Source of the DNA: Mesonia sp008017825
GTDB lineage: Bacteria > Bacteroidota > Bacteroidia > Flavobacteriales > Flavobacteriaceae
Direction: 5' to 3'
Assembly: GCF_008017825.1 (NCBI RefSeq)
Contig: NZ_VRLS01000012.1
Location: 372,001-436,000 of the forward strand
Length of the DNA: 64,000 nucleotides
The position numbers and the translations under genes are program-made. Positions 35,739 through 44,674 of the stretch are shown in pieces. Within the stretch, counting starts at the first letter, position 1, and each line of letters starts with the position of its first letter. The notes under the pieces are model-generated. The model had not been told where the DNA came from and did not search any database. It saw only the letters and a list, made by a program, of their open reading frames with translations.

Positions 35739-36194
35739 ATGAAAAAACTTCTCTGTATAAGTCTTACACTTATTTTATTTAGCTGTAACTCTGCCCAAAA
35801 ACCAATAGAACTTTCTCTGAAAAAAATTTCGCAAGGCAACCTTTATGGCAATGGAAAAGAACAGATTGATGAACAACAGATGGTAATTACTTCTCAAGAA
35901 GATTGGATAAATCTCAAAAAGAAGATAATTTCTACAGGTAAATCCTCTAATGATTTGCCTAACCTTTCAATAGATTTTAAAGAAAGAATATTGATTGTTC
36001 TTTTTGATAAACAACAAACCACCGGCGGACATTCTATTGAGATTGTAGAAAGTGAACAAACTCCAGATAAAATCATTTTTAAATACAGAAAATCACATCC
36101 AGAGGGTATGGCTACAAGCGTAATGACGCAACCTTATTATTTAGCTAGCATTATTAAAACTGAACGTAAAATTGTTTTTGAAGAAATTAAATAA
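35739..36194 (+). CDS. PrcB-like lipoprotein within the DNA-damage cassette
   Basis: 151 residues. A lipoprotein signal (MKKLLCISLTLILFSC, lipobox LFSC) precedes a small domain with the PrcB C-terminal look: LIVLFDKQQTTGGHSIEIV near 88 and a final VMTQPYYLASI. PrcB is an accessory subunit of dentilisin-like protease complexes in Treponema; in Bacteroidota such lipoproteins are of unknown function. It sits between the helicase and PdeM genes, with PdeM starting 3 bases after its stop. Whether it takes part in DNA repair is doubtful, as it should be exported and lipid-anchored. Confidence 0.75.
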   Translation: MKKLLCISLTLILFSCNSAQKPIELSLKKISQGNLYGNGKEQIDEQQMVITSQEDWINLKKKIISTGKSSNDLPNLSIDFKERILIVLFDKQQTTGGHSIEIVESEQTPDKIIFKYRKSHPEGMATSVMTQPYYLASIIKTERKIVFEEIK

Positions 36195-36197
36195 TCC

Positions 36198-36827
36198 TTG
36201 ACTATAAATATCTTACATAATCATTTTCATTTTACACGTCACGGTGTTGCTTACTGGGAGGATCAAAAAGCATTACTAATTGCCGATGTTCATCTAGGTA
36301 AAATCTCTCATTTTAGAAAATACGGAAGTGCAGTTCCTCAAAGTGCTATTCAAAAAAACTTCGATAGATTAGATGAAGCGGTAAAAGAATTTCAGCCGCA
36401 AAAAATTATTTTTCTGGGAGATCTTTTCCATAGCGCTTTAAATATGGAATGGAATTTATTTGAAAGTTGGGTAAAATCTCAATCAGCTGAAATCATATTA
36501 ATTACAGGAAATCATGATATTATTTCTCCGCTTCGTTTTGAAGAAATTGGAGTTGAGGTAATACCAGAACTTCATATGGGAAGATTTCGGTTAACGCACC
36601 ACCCAGAAGAAAAAGAAGGTACTTTTAATATTTGCGGACATATACATCCTGGTTATCGATTGTCTGGAATGGGAAAACAACACTTCAAACTAAAATGTTT
36701 CTTCCAAAGTCAAAACCAACTCATACTACCTGCTTTTGGGGAATTTACAGGAGTATATGTAATGAATCCTAATGAAAATGAAAAAGTGTACGTTTGTACA
36801 AACACTAAAGTAATTCAGGTTGCTTAA
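36198..36827 (+). CDS. pdeM: Ligase-associated DNA damage response endonuclease PdeM (TTG start)
   Basis: 209 residues from a TTG at 36198; no ATG occurs before the conserved LIADVHLGK motif near residue 28, so the TTG is needed. Calcineurin-like metallophosphoesterase motifs are intact: DVHLGK, FLGDLFHS (about 72-79), ITGNHD (about 99-104) and CGHIHPGYR (about 149-157). Family knowledge: PdeM is the endonuclease member of the ligase/Lhr cassette. Only 3 bases separate it from the PrcB-like gene. Its gene is the last of the cassette; no intrinsic terminator is obvious behind it. Confidence 0.9.
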   Translation: MTINILHNHFHFTRHGVAYWEDQKALLIADVHLGKISHFRKYGSAVPQSAIQKNFDRLDEAVKEFQPQKIIFLGDLFHSALNMEWNLFESWVKSQSAEIILITGNHDIISPLRFEEIGVEVIPELHMGRFRLTHHPEEKEGTFNICGHIHPGYRLSGMGKQHFKLKCFFQSQNQLILPAFGEFTGVYVMNPNENEKVYVCTNTKVIQVA

Positions 36828-36985
36828 AACTTTAACTTACTACTAACGTGGGTTTAATCAGCTCTTTAGTAAATTCGAGTGAAACTTCGTCACTCTCAAA
36901 TCATTTTATGTTAATATTTAAAATAATTAAACTTGAGTAGGAGATTCTAGATCAAATTTAAAATGACGAATAAAGACATTCAACT

Positions 36986-37774
36986 ATGAAACCAAAATTA
37001 CTAGCTGTACTTAATTTCATTTCTGTTTTAATTACCCTTTTTGTAAGCTACTACACGCAAGCCATACAACTTAACGGAAATACAATGGGGAGTTTGAGTG
37101 ATGAATATTATAATTTATTTACTCCTGCAGGTTATGCGTTTGCCATTTGGGGAGTTATTTATATAGGATTACTAGCTTTTTCTGGTTATCAAATCTATCA
37201 GGCATTCGGATCTAAAAATGATCTAAAATTTCTTCAGCAAACAAGTCTCTGGTTTGTGATAGCCAACCTTGCCAACGCAGCTTGGGTAATTGTTTGGCTA
37301 TATGAATATACAGGATTCTCCATCTTTTTTATGTTGCTAATTCTGTTTTCCCTTATTAAAATTATTCTCAATACAAATATGGAACGATGGGATGCTCCGC
37401 TAAAAATTATAGCTTTTAGCTGGTGGCCTATTTGCTTCTACGCTGGTTGGGTTGCGGTAGCCACCATTGCCAATATTTCTGCTTATTTAGCAAAAATAGG
37501 ATGGGATGGAGCAATTTTCACTGAAATACAATGGACTATAATTATGATTATTGTAGCCACATTCTTAAACATCATCATTATTTATACAAGAAATATGAGA
37601 GAGTTTGCAGCAGTTGGGATTTGGGCACTATTTGCTATCTACATACGTCATTCTTCCGAAGAAAATTTAATTGCATATATAGCTTTGGGCGGAGCAATTT
37701 TAATCGGTCTTAATATTGCTTATCATGGTTTTGTTAACCGAAAGCAGAACCCAATGTATCGATTGATGAAATAG
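36986..37774 (+). CDS. Tryptophan-rich sensory protein (TspO/MBR-like)
   Basis: 262 residues with about seven membrane segments, longer than classical five-helix TspO (~160). It is rich in Trp and Tyr and has the family-type motif FTPAGYAFAIWGVIYIGL near residue 45 and FSWWPICFYAGWVAVATI near 149. TspO-type proteins bind porphyrins and other hydrophobic ligands; the role of this longer branch is not known. It stands alone after the DNA damage cassette. Confidence 0.82.
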   Translation: MKPKLLAVLNFISVLITLFVSYYTQAIQLNGNTMGSLSDEYYNLFTPAGYAFAIWGVIYIGLLAFSGYQIYQAFGSKNDLKFLQQTSLWFVIANLANAAWVIVWLYEYTGFSIFFMLLILFSLIKIILNTNMERWDAPLKIIAFSWWPICFYAGWVAVATIANISAYLAKIGWDGAIFTEIQWTIIMIIVATFLNIIIIYTRNMREFAAVGIWALFAIYIRHSSEENLIAYIALGGAILIGLNIAYHGFVNRKQNPMYRLMK

Positions 37775-37967
37775 TAGTTAGAATTGAGTAATTAGATCAG
37801 CTTCGCCTGTGAGAGATTAGGGTTTAGACCGCTGCATTGATAGGATTCAGGTGATTTTAAAATGTTTAAATGTGCTGATTTTAAAATTGCTAACTTCTAC
37901 ACTAATTTGAAAATCTACATTTGAGTATCTATCTTCTAAAATCTAATATCTCATTACTAAATACTAA

Positions 37968-39323
37968 TTAAATCATCCCCTTAATATCATTTCCCCAAGT
38001 AGGATAAGCAAAAATCATTTTTTTAAGATCATAGCGTGTAAGTTCTCCGCAAATAGCCATCACAAAAAGATTAATCATTTCTCCCGCTTCCGGACTTATA
38101 ATGTGAGCACCTAGAATAAGATCTGTTTTCTTGTCTACAATAGTTTTGTAACCATAATGACGTTCATTAATACGTTTTGCATTAAACCAATTTAAATCTG
38201 TTTTTTCTTCAATAATTACATCATAACCTTTTTCTCTCGCCTGTTCTTCTGTTAGTCCTACAGAAGCAATTTGGGGTAATGTAAATACAACCGAGGGTTG
38301 TGGCGGATATGTAGCTTCTTCTTTAATATTTTCTTCCGTTAAGTGAGAAAATACCACTTTAGATTCTTGCGAAGAAAGCGGAGTTAAAGGTAAGCCTTCA
38401 CTATCTGAGACATCACCACAAGCAAACACGTTTTTATTGCTTGGGTTTTGTAAAAATTTATTCACACTTATCCCTTTTTTAGTAAAACTCACATTTCCTT
38501 TTTTTAAATCTAACTGGTCAATAGATGGAACTCTTCCTGCAGTATTAAAAACCAATTCAGCTTTTACTTCTAAGGTTTCGCTACCTTTTTTAGCGCTTAC
38601 GCGGAAGTTTTTTCGCAATTTTTCAATTTCATTTACTGAAGCATCTGTAATAAATTCTATACCCAAGTCCTTACTAACTTCTACTAATGGATTTACAACT
38701 GCTTCTTCAAAATTATTAAGTGGTCTAGACTCCATATCGATCATAGTGACTTTGACTCCCATTCGTGCGGCGATATGAGCAAACTCCATCCCTATATATC
38801 CAGCGCCAATGAAAATCATACTTTCTGGGAGCTTTTTAAGTGATAAAAAATCATCACTTACCAAAAGATGTTCACTTCCAGGTAAATTTAATTCTAAGGG
38901 TTTGTTACCCGTAGCAATCACAATTTTTTTTGCTTTTATAGTTTTTCCTTCAACAGATAATGTGTTCTCATCTATAAATTTTGGAGATTGATGATACATT
39001 TCAATCTCCAACTCTTTTAAATCTTCTTCGGTCGCTGCCGGAACTTTATCTACAAACTTCTTTTTAAACTCTTGAATATCCTCCCAGCTTACTTTAGGCA
39101 TCTCTGTAATTCCTTTGCCTAACATTTTATGTGATCTATCGATCACTTCTGCTAAACCCACCAAAACTTTTTTAGGATCACACCCTCTGTTGGCACAAGT
39201 CCCTCCATATTCTCTATTATCTGCAATCGCTACTTTTTGTCCAGCCTTAGCACAAGCTTTAGCTACATTTTTCCCTGCGGTTCCTGTACCAATTACAAAT
39301 ACATCATATTCTTTATAAGCCAT
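37968..39323 (-). CDS. NAD(P)/FAD-dependent oxidoreductase, glutathione-reductase-like
   Basis: 451 residues, class I flavin disulfide-reductase fold. It has an N-terminal GTGTAG FAD motif (12-17), the redox pair C43/C48 in GGTCANRGCDPKK, a second Rossmann motif GAGYIGMEFA near 173 and FACGDVSD near 295. The C-terminus, where glutathione reductases have HPTxxE, reads AYPTWGNDI, so the catalytic His/Glu pair is not visible. It is the last gene of a minus-strand unit DoxX-SDR-this gene. A role in thiol or quinone redox is plausible; a true glutathione reductase is unlikely. Confidence 0.85.
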   Translation of the reverse strand: MAYKEYDVFVIGTGTAGKNVAKACAKAGQKVAIADNREYGGTCANRGCDPKKVLVGLAEVIDRSHKMLGKGITEMPKVSWEDIQEFKKKFVDKVPAATEEDLKELEIEMYHQSPKFIDENTLSVEGKTIKAKKIVIATGNKPLELNLPGSEHLLVSDDFLSLKKLPESMIFIGAGYIGMEFAHIAARMGVKVTMIDMESRPLNNFEEAVVNPLVEVSKDLGIEFITDASVNEIEKLRKNFRVSAKKGSETLEVKAELVFNTAGRVPSIDQLDLKKGNVSFTKKGISVNKFLQNPSNKNVFACGDVSDSEGLPLTPLSSQESKVVFSHLTEENIKEEATYPPQPSVVFTLPQIASVGLTEEQAREKGYDVIIEEKTDLNWFNAKRINERHYGYKTIVDKKTDLILGAHIISPEAGEMINLFVMAICGELTRYDLKKMIFAYPTWGNDIKGMI

Positions 39324-39338
39324 GTTATTTTGTTTTAA

Positions 39339-40118
39339 CTATATATATTTAACTACTCCACCATCTACTCGTAAACTAGCTCCATTAGTTGCCGAGGAAA
39401 GCGGACTCGCAACATAGGTAATCATATTTGCCACCTCCTGCGGATCTGCAAAGCGTTGTAATAGAGAAGTAGGTCTTTCGGTGTTGAAAAACTCTTTTTC
39501 AATTTCTTTCTTTTTATTGTCATCTGCATCTACCATCTTTTTAACTCCATCTGAAAATGTAGGACCCGGTAAAATGCTATTTACGGTAACATTGGTGCCT
39601 TTGGTAATTTCGGCTAGACCTCTAGAAACAGCAAGTTGAGCAGTTTTAGTAGTTCCATATTGAATCATTTCTACAGGAATATTCAATCCGCTTTCGCTGG
39701 AAATAAAAATAATTCTTCCCCAATCCTTTTTCAGCATAGCAGGCATTAAAGCTTTAGCTAAGCGAACTCCGCTAAGTACATTAACTTCATAAAAATTTTT
39801 CCATTCCTCATCAGAAATCTCAAAAAAATCTTTCGCATCAAAGATGCCTACATTATTAATGAGAATATCGATTTCTCCTAGCTCTTTAATTGCATTATCA
39901 ATTTCTTCAATTTTAGAAAAATCGCAAGCAATTCCAGAAAGAAGTTCTTGAGGAACTTCTTTTTTTAATTCTAAAAGCGCTTGGTCTATACTTTCTTGAG
40001 AGCGTCCATTTATAATCACAGTAGCTCCTTCTTTTGCTAATGTTTTTGCTGTGGCAAAACCTATTCCTTTAGTAGAACCAGAAATGAAAACTCTTTTATT
40101 TTTTAGTCGTAAATCCAT
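39339..40118 (-). CDS. SDR family oxidoreductase
   Basis: 259 residues, full length. The motifs are GSTKGIG (14-20), NNVG near 88, the catalytic Ser in ISSESG and Tyr-x-x-x-Lys in YGTTK (about 155-159). It is a classical NAD(P)-dependent dehydrogenase of unknown substrate. It starts inside the end of the DoxX gene (23-base overlap) and stops 15 bases before the flavoprotein gene, so the three are probably co-expressed. Confidence 0.9.
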   Translation of the reverse strand: MDLRLKNKRVFISGSTKGIGFATAKTLAKEGATVIINGRSQESIDQALLELKKEVPQELLSGIACDFSKIEEIDNAIKELGEIDILINNVGIFDAKDFFEISDEEWKNFYEVNVLSGVRLAKALMPAMLKKDWGRIIFISSESGLNIPVEMIQYGTTKTAQLAVSRGLAEITKGTNVTVNSILPGPTFSDGVKKMVDADDNKKKEIEKEFFNTERPTSLLQRFADPQEVANMITYVASPLSSATNGASLRVDGGVVKYI

Positions 40119-40521
40119 GAATATTTTTTTTAGAAATTTTTGTTAGATACCAAACATTAAATTCTTCATTTTTAATAAGAAAGAAAATAAATAAAGCGTA
40201 AAGCATTTGTGTGCTTACTCCACTCCAATTTTCTTGAAAAGCACTACCACTAATTAAGATAATAATAAATATAGCCGAAGCGACTAAGCTTTTTCGTGTC
40301 CAAATACCCAATAGTATCGCTAAACCTAAGAGGAGTTCTACGACGGGAATAGCGTAAGCTAAAGGCTTCACTAAAAATAATGGCAACATGGTTTCTTGAA
40401 AACCTTGTGTTACTCCTTCCGCGAAAGCGTTAAGTTTGGGAATACGAACTAACCCGTGAATAAAAAGGTTTATCCCTAAGGTAATTCTAGCTAATAAAAA
40501 TGCGAGTTGTTGGTTAGACAT
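40096..40521 (-). CDS. DoxX family membrane protein
   Basis: About 141 residues from the ATG at 40521; an earlier ATG at 40551 would add ten residues. Four membrane segments (about 10-25, 48-66, 70-90 and 98-118), with the family-typical LLARITLGINLFIHGLVRI start. DoxX relatives are quinone-linked or oxidoreductase-associated membrane proteins, often beside redox enzymes. It leads the minus-strand group with an SDR and a flavoprotein and is divergent from mfd. Confidence 0.82.
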   Translation of the reverse strand: MSNQQLAFLLARITLGINLFIHGLVRIPKLNAFAEGVTQGFQETMLPLFLVKPLAYAIPVVELLLGLAILLGIWTRKSLVASAIFIIILISGSAFQENWSGVSTQMLYALFIFFLIKNEEFNVWYLTKISKKNIHGFTTKK

Positions 40522-40615
40522 TTTTAAGCTCAAATTACACAACTTGATCATGAATCTGTGTTAGGGAAATGATAAAAAATAAATTTAAAGATTACGTTAA
40601 AAAACTTTTTCCTTC

Positions 40616-40646
40616 TTGTGAAGAAAGTACTAAGCAATTATCTTTG
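40616..40646 (+). promoter_or_regulatory. mfd promoter (-33 TTG, -7 TATCTTTG)
   Basis: TTG at 40616-40618 and TATCTTTG at 40639-40646 are 20 bases apart, a near-perfect consensus. The ATG is only 5 bases after the box, so the mRNA may be leaderless. Confidence 0.75.
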
Positions 40647-40651
40647 CGTCA

Positions 40652-43600
40652 ATGAGTAAAACAATTATCGCCCAAAAATTTGAACAACTCTCGCCACAGC
40701 AAGAGTTGCAAAAATCTATTGACCAGCCTAAAGAAATTAGAGCAAGAATACATGCCAAAGGTTTAATAGGATCGTCTTTATCTTTTATGGTTTCAGAAGC
40801 TTTTTTGGCAACTGACAAGCCTTTTTTATTAATCTTTAATGATAAGGAGGAAGCAGCATATCACCTCAACGATCTAGAAGAATTAATAGGAGAAAAGAAT
40901 GTACTTTTCTACCCGGGAAGTTATCGTAGACCCTACCAAATTGAGGAAACCGATAATGCCAATGTATTGCTTCGTTCTGAGGTGTTAAACCGAATTAACT
41001 CTAGAAAGAAACCCGCTGTAATTGTCACTTATCCCGATGCGCTTTTTGAGAAGGTCGTTACTCGTAAAGAGTTAGATAGAAGCACATTAAAAATTACTTT
41101 AGGAGATCAACTTTCTATAGATTTTGTAAACGAGGTTTTATTTGAATTTAAATTTAAGCGCGTAGATTTTGTAACCGAACCTGGAGATTTTTCGGTTCGT
41201 GGGGGAATTATAGATGTGTTTTCTTTTAGTAATGATGAACCTTATAGAATTGAGTTTTTTGGTGATGAGGTAGAAAGCATTCGTAGTTTTGATGTAGAAA
41301 CGCAACTTTCTACAGATAAGGTAAAGAAAATCTCGGTGATGCCGAATGTAGAGAACAAACAGTTGGAAGAAGTTAGAGATAGCTTTTTACATTACATTTC
41401 TTCTAAAACGGTGGTCTTTATTAAAAACTTAGACCTTTTTGGTGCTCAATTAGATAAATTATTCGCTAAAGCGGAAGAAGCTTTCCAAAAGCTTTCTGAA
41501 GATATTAAGCATGGGAAACCCGAAGAGCTATTTTGCAACGCCAACGAAATTAAAAAGCAATTATTAGACTTTTCTACGGTAGAAGTAGGGACTCAGGCTT
41601 TTTTAAACCCCACCGCAGTTCATCAATATAAAACTAAACCTCAACCTTCTTTTAATAAGAATTTTGACTTACTCATAGAGAACCTAAGACAAAACCACAA
41701 CGAAGGTTATACCAATTATATTTTTTGCGCTAGTGAACAACAAGCAAAGCGTTTTCACGATATTTTTGAAGATCAAGAACAAGAAGTACACTATAAAACC
41801 ATTGTACTTTCCTTGTATCAGGGATTTATAGAAGAGACAAGTAAAATAGTAGGTTATACAGATCACCAAATTTTTGAGCGCTATCATAAGTTTCAGCTTA
41901 AAAATGGGTATGCTAAAAAGCAAGCCATTACTATAAAAGAATTAACCAATCTGGAAGTTGGTGATTATGTAACACACATCGATCACGGGATAGGAAAATT
42001 TGGCGGTCTTCAAAAGATAGAAGTAGAAGGGAAACAACAAGAAGCCATTAAACTCATTTACGGGGAGCGAGATATTTTATATTTAAGCATACACTCGCTT
42101 CATAAAATTTCTAAGTATAATGGTAAAGATGGTAAAGCTCCCAAAATTTACAAACTAGGTAGTAATGCTTGGAAAAATTTAAAGAAAAAAACGAAGGCTA
42201 GAGTTAAGCACATTGCTTATAATTTAATTGAACTTTACGCAAAAAGACGATTAGAAAAAGGCTTTGCTTACGGTCCCGATACTCATTTACAACACGAGTT
42301 AGAAGCTTCTTTTATTTACGAAGACACACCAGACCAAAGTACTGCTACCCAAGCGGTAAAAGAAGATATGGAAAACGAACGCCCTATGGATCGTTTGGTT
42401 TGTGGTGATGTAGGTTTTGGTAAGACAGAAGTTGCCATTCGGGCAGCTTTTAAAGCGGTAGATAATGGTAAACAAGTGGCTGTTTTAGTTCCTACAACGA
42501 TACTTGCATTTCAGCATCATCAAACATTTACAGAACGTTTAAAAGATCTTCCGGTAACGGTAGATTATTTGAACCGCTTTAGAACGGCAAAAGAGAAAAA
42601 ACAAGTTCTTGAAGAATTAGAAAATGGTAGAGTTGATATTGTTATAGGAACACATCAATTAGTGAATAAAAATGTAAAATTCAAAGATTTAGGTTTACTC
42701 ATCGTAGATGAGGAACAAAAATTTGGAGTGGCAGTTAAAGATAAATTAAAGACGATTAAAGAAAATGTAGATACGCTTACGTTAACAGCAACACCTATCC
42801 CTAGAACTTTGCAGTTTAGTTTGATGGCGGCTAGAGATTTAAGCACTATTACTACTCCGCCACCTAACCGATATCCTATTGAAAGTCACGTGATTCGTTT
42901 TTCTGAAGAAATCATTAGAGATGCTGTTTCTTATGAAATACAACGAGGCGGACAAGTATTCTTTATTCATAACCGTATAGAAAACATAAAGGAAGTAGCA
43001 GGAATGTTACAACGTTTGGTTCCCGATGCAAAAATTGGGATAGGTCACGGACAAATGGAGGGGAAGAAACTCGAAAAACTCATGATGAGTTTTATGAATA
43101 ATGAGTTTGATGTGTTGGTATCGACCACGATTATTGAAAGCGGATTAGATGTAAGTAATGCCAATACTATTTTTATTAATAATGCGAATAATTTTGGATT
43201 GTCTGATTTGCACCAAATGCGAGGTCGTGTAGGACGAAGCAACAAGAAAGCATTTTGCTATTTTATTACGCCTCCATATTCTGCTATGACCGACGATGCT
43301 AGAAAGAGAATTGGCGCTTTAGAACAGTTTTCTGAGCTTGGCAGCGGATTTAATATTGCAATGAAAGATTTAGAAATTCGCGGTGCTGGAGATTTACTTG
43401 GTGGTGAACAAAGTGGTTTCATTAATGAAATTGGCTTTGACACTTATCAGAAAATTTTAAGTGAAGCGATTGACGAATTAAAAGAAAATGAGTTTAAAGA
43501 TTTATATGCAGATCAGCAAAAAGAAGAAGATAAAATCTATGTAAAAGAAACTCAAATCGATACTAGTTTTGAAATTCTATTCCCCGATGATTACATTAAT

Positions 43601-44041
43601 AATATTAGTGAACGTTTAAACTTATATACCAAACTCAATGAGCTTAAAACCGAAGAAGAACTTCAAAAGTTTGAAAGCGAATTAGAAGATCGTTTTGGAG
43701 AATTGCCAACCGAAGCTGTAGATCTTCTCAATAGTGTTCGTGTTAAATGGATAGCTTCACACATTGGAATTGAGAAACTTATCTTAAAACAAGGTAAGAT
43801 GATTGGTTATTTTATTTCAGATCAACAATCGGCTTTTTATCAAACCAATACGTTTTCTAAAGTTTTACAATACGTACAAGCACACCCGCAGCAGTGTAAA
43901 ATGAAAGAGAAACAAACCCGTAATGGATTGCGCTTACTCTTAAGTTTTGATAAAATTACCTCAGTTGACAAAGCTTTAAAAGTATTAGAACCACTTAATT
44001 TCACCAAAAAGACAGAAAATATAGTGAAAGATGAAGTATAG
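40652..44041 (+). CDS. mfd: Transcription-repair coupling factor Mfd
   Basis: 1129 residues. The layout is the UvrB-like N-terminus, the RNA polymerase-interacting CarD-like domain (about 434-490, LEVGDYVTHIDHGIGKF), the RecG-like translocase with Walker A GDVGFGKTEVA (about 585-592) and DEEQ (about 685-688), QMRGRVGRS near 856, and the TRCF C-terminal domain. Mfd releases stalled RNA polymerase and recruits UvrA to lesions. It has its own promoter, with the -7 box 5 bases before the start codon. Its end overlaps the next gene by 11 bases. Confidence 0.97.
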   Translation: MSKTIIAQKFEQLSPQQELQKSIDQPKEIRARIHAKGLIGSSLSFMVSEAFLATDKPFLLIFNDKEEAAYHLNDLEELIGEKNVLFYPGSYRRPYQIEETDNANVLLRSEVLNRINSRKKPAVIVTYPDALFEKVVTRKELDRSTLKITLGDQLSIDFVNEVLFEFKFKRVDFVTEPGDFSVRGGIIDVFSFSNDEPYRIEFFGDEVESIRSFDVETQLSTDKVKKISVMPNVENKQLEEVRDSFLHYISSKTVVFIKNLDLFGAQLDKLFAKAEEAFQKLSEDIKHGKPEELFCNANEIKKQLLDFSTVEVGTQAFLNPTAVHQYKTKPQPSFNKNFDLLIENLRQNHNEGYTNYIFCASEQQAKRFHDIFEDQEQEVHYKTIVLSLYQGFIEETSKIVGYTDHQIFERYHKFQLKNGYAKKQAITIKELTNLEVGDYVTHIDHGIGKFGGLQKIEVEGKQQEAIKLIYGERDILYLSIHSLHKISKYNGKDGKAPKIYKLGSNAWKNLKKKTKARVKHIAYNLIELYAKRRLEKGFAYGPDTHLQHELEASFIYEDTPDQSTATQAVKEDMENERPMDRLVCGDVGFGKTEVAIRAAFKAVDNGKQVAVLVPTTILAFQHHQTFTERLKDLPVTVDYLNRFRTAKEKKQVLEELENGRVDIVIGTHQLVNKNVKFKDLGLLIVDEEQKFGVAVKDKLKTIKENVDTLTLTATPIPRTLQFSLMAARDLSTITTPPPNRYPIESHVIRFSEEIIRDAVSYEIQRGGQVFFIHNRIENIKEVAGMLQRLVPDAKIGIGHGQMEGKKLEKLMMSFMNNEFDVLVSTTIIESGLDVSNANTIFINNANNFGLSDLHQMRGRVGRSNKKAFCYFITPPYSAMTDDARKRIGALEQFSELGSGFNIAMKDLEIRGAGDLLGGEQSGFINEIGFDTYQKILSEAIDELKENEFKDLYADQQKEEDKIYVKETQIDTSFEILFPDDYINNISERLNLYTKLNELKTEEELQKFESELEDRFGELPTEAVDLLNSVRVKWIASHIGIEKLILKQGKMIGYFISDQQSAFYQTNTFSKVLQYVQAHPQQCKMKEKQTRNGLRLLLSFDKITSVDKALKVLEPLNFTKKTENIVKDEV

Positions 44042-44666
44042 TATTACTAAGCAAAGCATTGGAGTTTCAATTTTTGTAATTTCAATGAGTTTAATCTTAA
44101 TTTATTGGTTTGAAATTGAATTTTCAAGGGTATTATTATTATTTCCTATAGGAGTTTTAGGAGGCTTGAGCTCAGTTTTTTATTTGAAGTATTTTAATCC
44201 TTCCGTAAAGCTCTTTCCAAACAAATGGATGTTAGAAGGGGTTTTATTTGGTTTATTTTTCTCTTCTATTAATTTAATGAATGGAAAAGCTAAACATATG
44301 ATTTCCTTATTTCTTATCGGAATAACTATAGGACTTTTAGTTAGGGGTCTTTACTATTGGTGGATGAAAAAGAATGTTAAGCGTTTGCTGAAACACCCTT
44401 CAGCTTTTGTTTTTGAAAAAGCAAGTCTTAGGGATATTAATCAAAATACAGTTTTAGGTTTTCTAATTGTTCAAGATAAAGAGCTTATCTTTTTAGATAC
44501 TTCTAATGATGAAGAATTATGGCGAAAAGAACTGAAATCTATAGAAGCAGAGTTATTAACATCTAAGTGGAACATTCCTAATGAAATTCAATTACTTAAA
44601 GAAAATTACTTCATTCAAGTCAATTTTCCACTTTTCTTTATGGATTTGATAGAAGAAAAAAAGTGA
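44031..44666 (+). CDS. Unrecognised membrane protein overlapping mfd
   Basis: 211 residues; the ATG at 44031 overlaps the mfd stop by 11 bases, so it is co-translated. About four membrane segments lie in the first 110 residues (ISKQSIGVSIFVIS-type start, WFEIEF, RVLLLFPIGVLGGL, LLVRGLYYWWMKK). A soluble C-terminal half follows (LGFLIVQDKELIFLDTSNDEEL, given in parts). I do not recognise the family. The mfd coupling need not mean a repair role. Confidence 0.65.
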   Translation: MKYSITKQSIGVSIFVISMSLILIYWFEIEFSRVLLLFPIGVLGGLSSVFYLKYFNPSVKLFPNKWMLEGVLFGLFFSSINLMNGKAKHMISLFLIGITIGLLVRGLYYWWMKKNVKRLLKHPSAFVFEKASLRDINQNTVLGFLIVQDKELIFLDTSNDEELWRKELKSIEAELLTSKWNIPNEIQLLKENYFIQVNFPLFFMDLIEEKK

Positions 44667-44674
44667 ATGGATTT

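Noticed and set aside
36871..36900. Small hairpin (GAGTGA...TCACTC) between PdeM and the TspO-like gene
   Set aside because: 6-bp stem at 36877-36895 with no T tract; too weak for a terminator and no plausible function seen.
37800..37910. Near-repeat of GATTTTAAAAT in the gap after the TspO-like gene
   Set aside because: Two short AT-rich copies in an AT-rich gap; chance is a sufficient explanation.
40630..40818. Minus-strand frame over the mfd promoter and start
   Set aside because: Overlaps a well-supported gene and promoter on the other strand; no protein features.
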